From NCBI RefSeq assembly GCF_024166365.1, contig NC_064820.1:83342001-83406000 (forward strand): a DNA stretch of 64,000 nt, given 5' to 3'. This stretch comes from Elephas maximus indicus. Lineage: Eukaryota; Chordata; Mammalia; Proboscidea; Elephantidae. The translations under genes and the position numbers were made by a program. The notes beneath the pieces are model-generated. The model was not told the origin of the DNA. It saw nothing but the letters and a program-made list of their open reading frames with translations, and ran no database searches. This document shows, piece by piece, positions 23,335-36,882 of this stretch (position 1 is its first letter; every line of letters starts with the position of its first letter).

Positions 23335-24102
23335 ATCTTTTGATCTGCGTTACACAGATGACATGACCTTGCTTCCTGAAAGTGAAGAGAACTTGAAGCA
23401 CTTACTGATGAAGATCAAAGACCATAGCCTTCAGTATGGATTACACCTCAACATAAAACAAAAATCCTCACAACTGGACCAATAAGCAATATCATGATAA
23501 ACGGAGAAAAGACTGAAGTTGTCAAGGATTTCATTTTACTTGGATCCACAATCAACACCCATAGAAGCAGCAGTCAAGAACTCAAAAGATGCATTGCATT
23601 GGGCAAATCTTATGCAAAAGACCTTAAAGTGTTGAAAAGCAAAGATGTCACCTTGAAGACTAAGGTGTGCCCTAGTAAATTCAGTTGCTTCATATGCACA
23701 CGAAAGCTGGACAATGAATAAGGAAGACCGAAGAGTTGATGCCTTTGAATTGTGGTGTTGGCAAAGAATACTGAATATACCATGGACAGCCAAAAGGATG
23801 AACAAATCTGTCCTGGAAGAAGTACAACCAGAATGCTCCTTAGAGGCAAGGATGGTGAGACTGTATCTTACATACTTTGGGCATGTTGTCAGGAAGGATC
23901 AGTCCTTGGAGAAGGACATCAGGCTTGTTAAAGTAGAGGGTCAGTAAAAAAGAGGAAGACCCTCAACAAGATGGACTGACACAGTGGGTATAACAATGGG
24001 CTTAAGCATAACGATTGTAAGCATGGTACAGAACTGGGCAGTGTTTTGCTCTGTTGTACATACGAGTTGGAACCAACTTGATGGCACCTAACAACAACAA
24101 GG
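23335..24102 (+). mobile_element. RTE-type LINE fragment, copy B, directly head-to-tail with copy A
   Basis: Starts abruptly at the RT active-site region, reading RYTDDMTLLPESEENLKH. The Asp-Asp pair at 23357-23362 is kept (YTDD). It runs through the C-terminal blocks (ELWCWQRILNIPWTAKRMNK, PECSLEARM, YFGHVVRKDQSLEKDI) to a tail ending ggcacctaacaacaacaa. It is 5'-truncated, carries frameshifts, and is better preserved than copy A. Confidence 0.88.
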
Positions 24103-25229
24103 AATATCCACTAAGTATACACTATGTGGTGGTCCCCATGCCAGGCCATGGTAGAGTTATGAGTCAAATGTTGTAGGGCTCATGGGCTTTGGACATTTTA
24201 AATACTTTCAGGCCAGCAAGGCTCAATGAATCTGGTCACACTACACACATCACCAATCCCTGAACAAGGGGCTCTTATTCATGCTGACCCGTGGGCCCTC
24301 ATCGACCTGCAAATACCCCTTCATCCCAGTTCACACGTCATGTCTATGCAGAACATTTGTCACTACTTCCTGCCAGAATGGTATTCTCTTTGTGCTCCAC
24401 TGCCTGTCGACATCCCTCCTCTTCAGCTCTTTATGCCATTTTTGTGTATTTAATCAAGAAGTACTTACTGAGTTATCTACTATGTGTCAGACGCTATTCT
24501 AGGCCCTGAAGATATAGCAGCCTTCTGGGGGAACTCTGAGCCCCTCAAGGCAGGGCAGCTTTTTTCCTCTTGGTATTCCCTATACCCAGCACATGTCCTG
24601 ACTTTACTATTAGGTACTCAGTGTTTACCGAATCAACACTAATTCTCTTGAGACATCACGATTTTGTCATACCATTATTCAACAATAAATCTGATGAGTG
24701 TATGTCACAGTTAACCTTGAATAACCAGGTAAAGAGCTCAAATTATTTCTGGAACTGAACAACCATTAACATATTTAGGAACACAGCAGGAGACCTTCTG
24801 ACTATCAAACATCCACCCTCCTTCCAACGTTCCTCTGAAGATATGGGGAAAAAAAATCACGCAGGATTGTCTATCAGGCCTGCCATGTGACTCAGGACGT
24901 TTGGACCATGGTCCTAACTAAGCCTGAGATTCATCAGACCCAGCTGACTTCACTACAGCAGAATGCCAGGATGCTGCCCTGCCACCACATACCTCAACTC
25001 CCACCTCAGGCAGCCATCTCTCCAACATGAGGCAAAAGGAGGCAGGCAGGAGACTTAGAGAGTATCCCTTCCCTATTATACTGGGACAACTCAGCATTCC
25101 TGGCTAATTGGGGGTGGTAGCTTCATCTTTATCCTTACATAAAACGTGTATCAGCAAGTTCAAAATGTACTGACAGTACTGGACTAAGGAAAAACTAGGC
25201 CAAGGCAGTCATTACCACATGGATTTTAA
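24103..25229. other. LHFPL2 intron, mostly unrecognised
   Basis: A short piece at about 24440-24515 (gtacttactgagttatctac, gacgctattctaggccctga) resembles an antisense MIR/L2 end. Otherwise nothing is identified. Confidence 0.45.
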
Positions 25230-26095
25230 ATCATCTGCCAGTGTTTGTTTAGCCACAAGGTGGGAACCCTCATTGGCCCTTCCTTCTCAGGATTCTTTGC
25301 TCTTCCTTATCTTTCCAGGGATCAATCCTTGGTCCTCTTTTCTATCTACATTCTTCTTACTGATCACACTTGGTACCACAGCTTTAAATATAGCCTCTAT
25401 ACTGATGTCACCTGAATTTTTATCTCCAGCTTTGAACTCCAGGTTTGTATATCCAACTTCCTACTTGACTTCCACTTGTATGTCTAACATGGTACTTGAA
25501 AATTATGTCCAAATCTGAACACTTGATTCCCACTCCCCATGTCAAAAATCTTTTCTTCACCTTGTCAATCCCATCTCAGCAAGTGGGATTTCAATCTTAT
25601 AGCTGCTCAGGTCAAAAACCCTGGAATCATCCTTGACTCCATCATTTCTCTTAGGGCCTATACTGATCTATCAGCAAAGCCTGTTGGCCTTCTTTCTACC
25701 TAGTCCGTCTGCCTGGGATGCCCTTTCTTTTGATCAGTCACATTGTTAACTCCTTCGTCTTCAAGTCTTTGGTTAAATCTCTTCTCAATGAATCCTACGC
25801 TGTCCACCTTATCTAATGTAATAGTACAACCCTCCCCCGCCCTGCCCAGGATACCTGACCTCTCTTATCCTTGGCTATACCTTTTTTTTTCCCTTATAGC
25901 ACTCATCATCTTTTAACATACTATATAATTTACTTATTTTGTTTATTGTTTGTCTCCGCCAGCTTGAATGTGAGCTCCACGAGGGCAGGGAGTTTTGTAC
26001 AGTTCATTCTTTGTTTCCCAATTGCCTAGAACAATGTCTGACATGGAACGGGTGCTCAGTCAATACTTTTTTGAATGAATGGATGAATGCAAAGA
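25230..26095 (-). repeat. L2 LINE fragment (antisense)
   Basis: Antisense L2 blocks: tcatccttgactccatcatt, tatcagcaaagcctgttggc, gcctgggatgccctttcttt, aatgtgagctccacgagggc, and a terminal gaatgaatggatgaatgc. Longer than the copy at 19.5 kb but with an internal gap. Confidence 0.85.
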
Positions 26096-26747
26096 GCATG
26101 TTGTGATGTAATTATTGTACATTTTTAAATGAAGCCACTGTGGAAAGCTCTTGCCAACTCTGTGAAGTGGCTAGAGGAAAAGCTTCAGTCAATAAGGTGA
26201 ATCCCAGGGGTTGGAAATTTTAGTCAGTAGAACACCCGCTATGGTGTTACTACTGAAACACAAAGAGGATCCAAACCATGAGACTGGCCTTTAATTTGAC
26301 TGCCAACACTGAAAACCTCATTCCTGGCTACAGAAAATGGCTATTTGTTGGGAGGTCGCATAGAAAAAAGTAGTAAGCTGATTAAGATGTAATAAATTTT
26401 CAGTTACCTAGAGAACCAGCCTTAGTTAAGCCTCAAAACTCTGAAATTATTTCCACCTCTGCCTGGCTGCAGTGAGGACAGCTGAAAAGACAGGCTGTAG
26501 CTGCCGTGTGGAATGGCCAAGGCACCTGCTGGGTGAGGAGCAGCAGTGTGGGAAAAACCTGGACAAGTGTAGGAAAACGACAGGTGATAGAAGACACAGG
26601 GATAAAAGGGGAAATGAAGAAGGAGATGGACTGCAACAGTTCGCACATGAGGAAAAGGATGGTATCTAGAGGCAGCAGTGAGTCTGGAGAGTGGGAAGAC
26701 CAACAGAGAAGGTGCCAGAACTGAAGGCAGAGAAGGTAGAACTGCCC
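26096..26747. other. LHFPL2 intron, no gene or clear repeat seen
   Basis: Open frames on both strands at 26422-26724 overlap each other and show no family resemblance. Confidence 0.45.
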
Positions 26748-26948
26748 TTGTTGTTAGGGGCTGTCAAGTTGATTTTGACTCATAGAGATCCCATGTAACA
26801 GAGAGCTGCCCCATAGGGTTTTCTTGGCTGTAATTTTTACAGAAGTAGATTGCCAGGTCTTTGTCCTGTGGAGCCACTGGGTGGGTTGAAACAGTCAACC
26901 TTTCATTTAGCACTGAAGTGCTTAACTGTTTGCATCACCAGGGCTCCT
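26748..26948 (-). mobile_element. AfroSINE (long-body variant), minus strand
   Basis: The reverse complement shows the tail (ttgttaggggctgtcaagtt), body (gagctgccccatagggtttt), and head ending caccagggctcc. Flanks tagaactgcc (26738-26747) and tagaattgct (26949-26958) look like a diverged duplication. Confidence 0.86.
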
Positions 26949-28204
26949 TAGAATTGCTCTACAGCCCAGGAAAATATTCACTCCTATCAGCAACCCTGAG
27001 GGCAGTGCCACAGATGAACCTCTGTGTCTGTGTGTGTGGCGGGGGTGGGGGGGGGCGGGTCTCTGTTTCCAGTAGAGGAACAGCATGCTCAGTTATTTAG
27101 CTCTAAGTCTGGGACCATCTATCCCAACCAGGTAGGTGATATGTACTTGTACAGAGTGATATACAACATTCCTATGCATGCTATTTAACATTTATCCATC
27201 TGCTTCCCTCTCTTTTTCTGTCTAAATTTGTATTTTTCCCCAGGTCATCTTCCGTGCTGACACTTGGAAGTCATTTCAGTAGTCCCTGATAGCTATTTGT
27301 AGGTTTTCAGCTGTTGTTAGGTAGGGACATTTTCTCATTCATAATACCCTAAGCAAATTGTCAGATATTATGAAGGCTGTGCCTTGAGGAGGACACAACA
27401 TATCTGACTATGGTTCCCTACCAGTTCCCTACCCCCTGAATCTGCCATCAAGATACTCTCTTGCTGAAGACCACTGTGTGATCCTGTGTACTTCTCATGT
27501 GCAGGGACTTGGAGATGCTGTAGTAATGATCCTTAGTCACCAAGAAAAGGCTACACTAGGGGCCCTACACTCTGTTTTAAGAAATAAGAGACACATATAA
27601 TACAATTTAGAATTTCATGGGTAAAAAGTTTAAATAAAAATTAAGAGTAAATGGTTAGCCAACTATTTGGAAAACTATCCAGAACAATGACAGTAAAAAA
27701 TACAAGCCTTACTGTGATACAATATGCATTTGTGCCATAATAAAACAGCATTCATTTAAAGACCTCCTAGGTTTTTTTTGGTATCTCTAAGTATGTATTT
27801 TTGGCTCCTTTGAACTTCCATTGATTGTAGACATGGTGACAGTGGTAAGGAATGTGTTCCCTATTCCTTGGATTCTGTCTCCATCCCCATCCGAAACCTT
27901 CACATTTGGGGAGTGTATTACCTAGTCCTCTATACCTCAGCTTATTATAGTGTTGACCACCTTTGCATGTCATTTCTGATTCCTATTGCCTTTTCATTTT
28001 CTAGTCTTCTTTGGAAGAACCTTTGGGAAGGTCTTCTACGGTAAAAGTGGCAGTTTCCAAGTAAAAATGACATGTATTGGGTTATGGAATTGAAGCTATA
28101 AACATCCTCCCCTAATTTTATACATTTATAACCGATGCTGTAATGAAAGTTGGAAGTTTGTATAGATGATTGTAATGTCTTCATGATCATAATATTCGTT
28201 ATAG
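26949..28204. other. LHFPL2 intron, no gene seen; G-rich run
   Basis: A G-rich run at 27038-27060, next to a short TG repeat, contains at least four runs of three or more G. Otherwise no recognised element. Confidence 0.45.
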
Positions 28205-28405
28205 CAATGGCAGCAGCTTAATGTTTATTGAGCACTTAATATGTGCCAGGCAGTGGTTAAGCACTGTATAACAACTCACAACAATGCCATGAGGTTGATA
28301 CTATTAATATCATCGTTTTACAGATGATGAAACTGAGGCACAGAGCAGTTAAGTAAAGTTATACACCTAATCAGTGGTAAAGCTGGGACTCAAATCCATG
28401 AGCTG
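28205..28405 (-). repeat. MIR SINE (antisense)
   Basis: Reads tttattgagcacttaatatg, gccaggcagtggttaagcac, ttttacagatgatgaaactg and aggcacagagcagttaagta in the usual antisense MIR order. Confidence 0.88.
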
Positions 28406-31400
28406 TTGGAGAGCTGATGCTAAAGAGCAGTTATCAAGTGAAGGGAAGGATGCACTAAAACAAGGGGCCATTCTTTGTCAGGAGGATTGATTTGCTAACC
28501 CTACGGCAAGACATTCTGAGTATCCCCAGTCTCCTGACTTCAGGTATAGATGCCACTTTAGAATGTCTGTCCTTGGCCAAAACAACTTCGAGAAAAAAAC
28601 CCTTGTGAAAAAGAACAATGTAGGATCTACTATGATGTCCTGTTATGCAGGATGTGGAACATCTGTATGAGCAGAAAACGGCAAACAAAAGGCACAAACC
28701 CCCTCGGACAGAAGGAAAAAAATCTAAGCAGTAAAATCAGCTTGCATTTAAGTCTTTCCTCTGAGACCCTATATCCTTGCAGCCTTACCTGTATACAAGG
28801 GGCTTGTTAATCGTGTTGTTAACGAGAGATCTGCTTGTCCCTACATTTACACGTAGTGGATGTTGCTTTCAATTTGGGGCATGTGGCTGTTGTGAAATGT
28901 TGCTTATGACAACTGCAGACACTAGGGTCATGCCCCAAGGGCTCCTTCTTCCACTGAAAGCCCAGAGTCCAAAGGCTGATCCACAGAGGTAGTCAAGCCT
29001 GCCTGCCTTCTTTACACACCAGGACATTTTAACACAAAAGTGGTGAAGGATGTAGTCTGAGAATAAATTCAGCTTTATGAAACTTTACCACATTGTCCTT
29101 ATTGTTCTTGTTTTTGCTGTGGACTGGTAAAAACATCAGCACAGACCAGACCAGCACTTATTCAAAGGCAGTGTTTGTGAACCACTGGTCCAGTGGATCT
29201 TCTGAGGGGTGTGTGGGCATAGGAGTGAGCTTGTGTTAGGATGGGGGCTTCTCTAGGAAGCCTGGTCACTTACTGTGCAAGTGAAGGGTGAGGAGGCTCT
29301 GAGTTTTCTGCCCCACCCCCCCTTGATGTCTAGAGTGTAACCGTTTTTTGTTGCATATCATTTTAAAGTTTTAAGAGTTTATAGACAAGCTACACGGGGC
29401 CCAGCTATGACCTTCAGTACCTCTGCTTTGATGGCCAGATGAGGAACTGGAGGTCAGAGGGTTCTTCAGTGTCTTGGATTTTAAAATAATGCTTGTATTA
29501 ATCCTTATGCTGACTCCCTGGAGTCTAGTGGGGCACCTGTTTTCTGCTAAAAACACTCCCATCAAATTATAAGAAAAATACTCTTCCAGGGTGGAGGGCG
29601 GAGAGAGGATGACAGAGCAACATAAAAGTGAAGTATTTGAGAGACAATTAGAGCACAGTTGTCATAAAAAAAAAAAAAAAAAAAAAAAAACCTTAGAACC
29701 ACGGCCCCCAGCGGAAATTTCTGTTATAATTACTCAAAATTAATGGTCATCGATTAAGGATTGATGCCCTTAGAATGTGTAGAGAAACAATTTGTAAGAA
29801 AGATGCAGTCTCCCATTGTTGAAGCTTCCCTAGGTTCTTCTCAGCAGTGATTCACATTTATGTGCCAATTACTTCATTGGCAGTTTCCAAAGCTCTAACT
29901 CCTAAAGTGTTGAAATGTATCCCAATGGACTAACTTAGCCAGATTGTGCCTTCCCATCAGTTAGGGATAAAGTTTTACTTCACACTGGGGGTGAGAAACT
30001 GTTTGCTAAACTGTTTACATGCGACTGGAAGAATTTTATGAAATATTTTCTTGATGAATTATTCACCCAACATGGAGGATTTAAGAAAGATGGAGCTCCT
30101 GTTTAACTATAACTGAAATGCATTGATAATTCAAAATAAGTCGCCAAAATAAAGTAAAAGACACTTTTAAAAACAATTTAGTTATCAAGCTGTGAAATTT
30201 TTATTATAATAAAGTAAATTTCTTGCCTGTTTAGGTCTCTGGGTCTAGATAATGTTAAGTAATTTCCATAATGAGTCAGGTGACAATTGTACATGTTGGT
30301 TTGAAATTATTTATATTCATGAGTACATATTTGTATTAATTCTTAAAGTCCTTTAATATTGGCTTCGTTTTCTTAATCCATGCATTTTTAGATTTAGTCT
30401 ATACCAGGGGATGTCTTTTTTAAACAAATGATTGCTAGCAATTCAGTAAAGCTACTAAAAAGGCCATATAGAAATGGACTCGTAAATCTGGCTGACCCTG
30501 CCACAGCAGTTCTCCGTAGGAAATGCAGTTTATTTCTGAAATGGCTTTACAGCTTGAACGACTACAACTGTTGCATTAAGCTATTAAAACAGAGTACCTG
30601 AACTGCTTATGTAAATATTCACAGTCATGCTTAGTGATTATTTGTTAATGGAATCTGAACATAGATCATCCATGGCTCCAAGATAATTTATGTCTACAAT
30701 TAAGTGGTTACCATTGCAAACTACTTTCTACATATTATTTGCATATCAATTGCTACCTCTGAATTTTAAGAGAGTTTACAATTTTCTTCTAGATCTTCCA
30801 ACTGATTCTTTAAAATAGGGCCCAGTAGATTTACTCAAATTAATGCCTGCTCGGCCTGCTGGCTTTAAGGCAGTAGTTTTTTATCTAATGATATGGTTCT
30901 TTGTTCCCTTTAAACATAATGATAATAAAAAATATATATATTTTTGCATCTCTGGGGTACAGTTTATGAAATGATGATTCTCTAATACGGCTTGGGAACA
31001 GAAACTGAAGAAATTGTAGACCTGAATGCCTCTGGGACAGGTGTTTGCATTTAGTAGGCATACAATAAAAGCTCCTTAAACTGGACTTTAATTATGGCCT
31101 ACATTTATCGTAACATTTCTGCCTTCTTCAGCTTTTGGCCAAGGGCTAATTAAAGGTTGATGAATTAGTAAATAGATCATAGTTGATTCAGACATGGAAC
31201 GGGTTGGGCCTGACTTCTGGGGGAGGCATTATCTGACTGGAAATACGGAAACTAAGAACCTCTTTTTGGCAGTCTGAAGCCTCCAGGGCCTCATTCTCAC
31301 TGAGGAGGAAAAGCACGGGTTGCTCCCTCTACTTTCTTCAGTCACCTTCTTTGAGGGTATTCTGAAGTTGGGCAACCACAGTCACACTGTGTTGTCAGAA

Positions 31401-32887
31401 AAATCCGACGAATTTTTCTGATGTAAAATTTCCCTCCCTCTCCCAAAACTTCCCAAACCCCTGTCCTTATTTCTCTCCTCTCCCATGGGTGATCTGGGCT
31501 TTCTGGCTTGGGAATGAATGAGTAGGGCACTGGAGAAGTCAAAATGGAAGCCGGGACTGGGTTGGGTTGTGGTCATCTTCTGGATGCTTAAGGTTATTTT
31601 TCACCCTGTGAAAAGCAGCAGTGAGGATGAAAGTCCTACAGAGTGATCCTGGTCTATTCATACACATTCACATTTATAATAAAAGCTATTCTAAAAGCAG
31701 CAGAGGCAAATCCCTCCACTTGTCTTCTCTCAGATTTTCTTTTATTCCTTTTCCGTCCTTCTCACCCTCAATCATCGTTCACTCCCAATAAATCTGAGCC
31801 TGCACACCCTGTGCCCTTAGCCACCACAGCAGAGAACAGCCCTGCTGACCACACCCTCCAGCCCAGCCCTACAGAGCTCTGCCCACAGCAATCCCTCTGC
31901 TCAGGCTGGTGGGGTGGCTCGCTGAGGCAGTCCTGCTGTTCTGAGACTGATGGAGACAGAGGGCTAGAGGGAGAGCCAACCAGACTTAAGGAAGCAAACA
32001 GGCGTATGAGGGAAAACTAGAAGACAGCAGGCAGCCAGGCCCTGCAGCTCTTGTGTTAGTCCAACCCTGGGGCAACCCCAGTGGAATAGACCAAGCCAGC
32101 ACACGTGAGCCAAACCCTGAGCTCATTTCAATGGCTTCCGTCCTAAACCTGAGTCACCGGGGATTCCGTGGACTTCTAACAGAGCCCTACGTGCTTTTCC
32201 AAAAACAAACTGCTTGATGCTGTCATGGAAAACCTGGAACTTTGCATTCTATGGTTTTGCTATGGATTACATCCAGGTCACAACCTAAGGAAGATAGTTG
32301 GCAAAAACCACCCTGCTGGCTGATTACCCAGCTTTTGTAATGAATACCAGAGGGATATGAACCGAGTGTGTTTCTGGCTCTGTCAAGTCCTGGACAAGTT
32401 CTCACCCAGTGAAGACTAATCAGTCTGTGATTTATTTGCCAAGGGAGCCTAAGAAACCACCTGCAATCAAGATTCAACTGTTAGAAGCTGCCTACAGAAA
32501 GGAAAGGAATGGAGAGTGTGTCAGGGGCAGGGGAGAGGGAGGAAGAAGTTGTTTTCCTGTTAATTCGATTCCTATCATCTGCTTTTTAAAAAAATACCTG
32601 AGGACACCCATATTTACACTAAAGCCATGGGAGTGCTCTGCACCCTTCATCTTTGACACAAGCAGCCTAGTAAGGGGCCAGGGAGTGGCCCTAGACAACA
32701 TAATCATGTTTGATTTTAATAGAACAAAGTCAATTCTGAAGGCCATAAAAGGCACCCCTACTCCTTAGACTACAACAATTCTAGGAAACATAAAATATAT
32801 ATGAAAACCTACCAAGAAAGCAGAAATACTTTAATAATAATCACATAGCTCCACCACCCACCCATCTGTCCCTTTGCTGTACTATGA
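28406..32887. other. Long repeat-poor stretch of the LHFPL2 intron
   Basis: About 4.5 kb without a recognised SINE, LTR or LINE, except a possible L2 end near 31040-31075. A run of about 25 A lies at about 29666-29690. The part at 29700-31150 is AT-rich and complex in composition. No coding exon is recognised. The 125-aa open frame at 31643-32020 is not supported. Confidence 0.45.
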
Positions 32888-33226
32888 AGCCTTGCATGTT
32901 GATGTGATGCTGGAAGCTATGCCACCAGTATTTCAAATGCCAATGGGGTCACCCATGGCAGGGCTTCCAGACTAAGACAGGCTAGGAAGAAAGGTTTAGC
33001 AATCTAATTCCAAAAATTAGCCAATGGAATCTCCATGGATCACAACAGAATATTGTCCGATACAGTGCTAGAAGATGAGCCCCACAGTTTGGAAGGCACT
33101 CAAAATACACAGTGGCCACAACAATGAACTTGAGCATACCAATGATTGTGAAGATGGTGCAAGATCGGGCAACATTTTGTTCTGTTGTACACAGGGCACC
33201 AAGAGTTGGAGTCAACTCTACAGCAA
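32888..33226 (+). mobile_element. Body and RTE tail of the tRNA-Gly-type SINE family, head missing
   Basis: Shares the middle blocks of the elements at 44775 and 61249 (cttccagactaagacaggct, ggaagaaaggtttagcaatc, attttgttctgttgtacaca) and ends at the shared RTE tail. The tRNA-like head is absent, so it may be truncated or may derive directly from a deleted RTE. Confidence 0.75.
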
Positions 33227-33234
33227 AAATCATA

Positions 33235-33450
33235 TAGCTAAATTTATTGAATATTTACTATGTGCAAAGAACTATGCTTATTAAGCCTCTGTCATACATT
33301 ATCTAATCCTCAAAGCAACCCTCAGGCATGTACTATTATCATATCCATTTTATAAGTGAGAAAACGGAGGCTTAGAGAAATGAAGTAAATTGGTCAACAT
33401 TTCACAGCCACTTCAAGGTGGGGTCAGGGCTGACCTAGGACCAACTGAAG
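33235..33450 (-). repeat. MIR SINE (antisense)
   Basis: Blocks atttattgaatatttactat, tccattttataagtgagaaa and cggaggcttagagaaatgaa in antisense MIR order. Confidence 0.85.
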
Positions 33451-36400
33451 CTTGAACTCTAATTACTGACAGAAATGAGTGCTGGACACCAAGGGCATTT
33501 GTGTGCAAGTATTCTGGAGAGTCAACTGATGCTCAGCATTAGTTCTTGAAGGCAAATCCTGGCATCTGGTTAATTTAATAGTTAATAATCGTGTGTGTTT
33601 TAAGTAACTGTATTTTGAGGTTTCTACTAAGGTAGCAGATTCTTTCATACTCAACTTCTAAAAATATCAATTTTTTAATGATTTGTTATACTTTTTATAA
33701 ACAGACAATGAGGGCTGTGTAAGTCTGTAGCCAGCTTATTCTTTAAAATTAGGTGTTACAAAGGAATTTGCTTATAATATCTTATAATCTCCCCCAGCAA
33801 CATTTTACAAAAATGTCATTTTTGCCAAAAATGCGAATTGTGAGAACAAACAGTCAAGAGTGTGCTTCTAACAGATTCTTTTGTTTCTCTGGCAACAGCC
33901 TCCTTTCTCACCATTTGTTTCACTGTCTGATAGATCCAGGGTTGAAAGAGAATGGGGTATGGAGAAAGAAAAGACTGATCCTCACAGCTGCAGCCAGTCC
34001 TGGCTCAGCCTGGACTGACCAGATGCTAATACAGATTGGCAACAGAGAGAAAGCAAGTCAGCTGCTTCAGACACTGCTGTGACAGCTTTCTCAGAAGAGA
34101 TTCAAGAATCATGGCTGCCATTTATATTGGCTTGAACTACCTGGTGTATAGCTCCGTTAGGGGAGGACAAGCCCACTGAACCTCCCTTTACAGATGTGTC
34201 CCCAGACACAAGGAAGTATGCTAATGGCTGACCTAACACTTAGGCCCTATTTCCCATGATTTCCTCTCAGAGGGGTGCTGTTGGGCTGAAGGAGAAAGGA
34301 AACCACTTCTTTCCAGTTTCTCAGTGGTCGGCCTTAAAGAGGTACTTTGATGATACAGGAACTTCTGTCTCCCTCCAAATGTAAAATTTTGAGTAATTTC
34401 AGAAATTTTGAGATGTTCTGTGTATGTATGAGGAGCTTAAGTAAAGGAATGGGAAGAAAGTAAAAATTTCTTTTAGAAAATGCAGACTTTTTCAAAAGAC
34501 GGATAGCCAGCTGACTAGCCCCTCAGGTGTGTTGCTGCTCCCTTCTCCTCACCCCTTTTTCCCAGAGGCCTTACCATAGATAAAGGGAGAAAGTCAGGAA
34601 TAACTCATTGGAACACGTGAATAACATCTAAGATATGTACTGATTTTTGTGCCAAAATGAACACTTACTGCCATTTATGTGAAATAAACAAGACCACCAA
34701 AGGATTTGTTGGACAAATCTGCATTCTTAGATCTTGAATTCACTGGACTAACACCTTCTTAAAAACTAGATGTAAATAAATCTCCAAGACTGATATAAAT
34801 AAGTCTTTGCTTCTGACAGATCGGTCATGGTATTTTGGCCCCCAATGTCCCACCCCTTACTGTAAATGGCCAGTGCATTGCTCGAAGGCAGGTAGATCAC
34901 CATTGTATTTCTCAGGATGAAATGCATCCCTCGAGATGACAAACCAGGGGTCTCACCTGCATACCAGCATACTGATAAAACCCATTATAAGGGCATGAAG
35001 TCATCGAGGATGTGTAAATATAGCACAGTGAGTGAAAACTAAGCAGAACTTTGCCTCTCTGGCCAGTTGGGACTCTTCAACAGGATTAGTAAATAGTGTG
35101 TGCTGACTTCTCCTTAGACACGTTTATTTTGACTTTTCAAAAGCCTTTGGTAACACTTCTCAGCTAACTTTTTAGGATATAGACATCTGTATATGCATTC
35201 ACACCTGAAGCAGTGTGTGTGTAAGGAAAATAAAGTAGGGGCATTTATCTGACAAGCAAAAGAAGGACCCCATCCTATTTAACATTTCTGAGAGGTAAAA
35301 TGCCAAACTGAATGGGATATACTTCAAAAGATTTCAGAAGTGAGTCAAAAAGGAGACAATGGGACAGAATCAAGAAATAAGATAAGGGCATGTTTTCCAA
35401 TCTACCTATTTTTTCAGAAGAGGAAAACTGAGTTCCAGACAGTGGTGCATTTATTTCAAGTTAAATTTCTAGTTAGAAACAGAACTAAAAATTAGAATCC
35501 TGGCTCCCGATTTCTATAAATGTCTGTGATTGCCTGAGTCACTTACAGTATGGCTGATCCAAGCAGATAAAGAGATGAGGGTCGTGAGATTTGTCACTTT
35601 GGGCCAGGAGATTTAAGGACCCTCGTGCCTGACTGGAGTATATCCCCCGGGGCAAACAAATCAGGACCATGAACTGGGTCCTCTGTCATTTCTGTTGGCC
35701 TATTAACCCCATTGCCATGGGTCCCTCAGATGTGAGGAACAGAGAATTTTATCAACTGGGTGGAAAAATGGCATTTGATCTATTTATTTGGAAGCAGCCC
35801 TGCTGAGCTCAAGAATGTGCTCAAAGGCAAACCAGAGTTAATGCATTTGGGGTCCTTTGGTGGGGGGTTACAGTTGGATTGCTGTTTCTCCTGTTAGATT
35901 TCTGATTGATAAATATCTTGGCTATGGTTGTTTAAAATGTGAATACCTTTTTTCTGAAAGTTAAAGCAAGAGTCTATTCCTCTACTTCCTTGGTGATATC
36001 TTCAAACTCATCAATCCTCGGGGGTGTGTGTGTGTGTGTGTATGAGTGAATTTCTGTTGCCAAGAAGTCCTTTGAATCAAGATAGACTGATATCCCCTTG
36101 GTTCAGGACCTGACTTTCAAGCCCACAGGAGGAAGCTTAAGAAAGTGCTGGCAACAGTGGACGTGTTCCTGCAGCTAGTTGGGAGCCCTCCCTCTGGGAT
36201 CGCTGTGAGGCGCTCAACACTTTTCTTTCCAATGATTTCTAACAAGCTCATTAGTGCGAATTATGCAGAAAGGGGGAAGAGTTAGCTTGCATTTTCTGAT
36301 CTGAGTGCACAGAACATTCTACCAGGCTCCAAGAGACAATTTAAACCAGAACGTTATTAAACACAGAGCAGCTGAAACTGATTCTTCCCAACCCACCTCT

Positions 36401-36882
36401 CCCCCTCCTGCAGCGGGAGATGCAGGATGGAGCTGAGCATGGTGTGGTAGGACCAGGCTCACCAACTCTTAATGAACTCCCAGCACTTCCATCCTTTCTC
36501 AGCATTGAGCGCCTGCTACCGCTGGGATTCTCACACCATAATTCCTCAGAGTGGGATCCACTGACATGGAAAACATGCTTTTAATTTAAAGGGAAAAGCA
36601 AAAAAAAAGAGTGGTTACTCAAACCAAAACCAACAACTTTGAACACTAGGAAACAGCAGTGAAGAGGAACATGTGAGACCAGACAACAAGACACTGGCTT
36701 CCTGTTAGGTGAGAGAGACTGAAACAGGGACACTGAGGGAAGCACGCTCATGTTTCCTGGAACAGTACTTTAACAAAAGAAGCCTGATTACACAGCAGCC
36801 TGTCTCTAAAACCTGGCAGTAACTGCCTACCTGCAGGTATCCCCCTTGGCTCTCAGGCCCCTCCCTCTGCTCGCACACTCAC
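33451..36882. other. LHFPL2 intron upstream part, repeat-poor
   Basis: No AfroSINE, LTR or LINE recognised. A GT run lies at about 36023-36041. The stretch leads up to the splice donor at 36882. Confidence 0.45.

Noticed and set aside
31643-32020. 125-codon frame, Pro/Ser-rich in the middle
   Set aside because: No family resemblance, no splice context, and it lies in an intron. A frame of this length is expected by chance in a 64-kb window.
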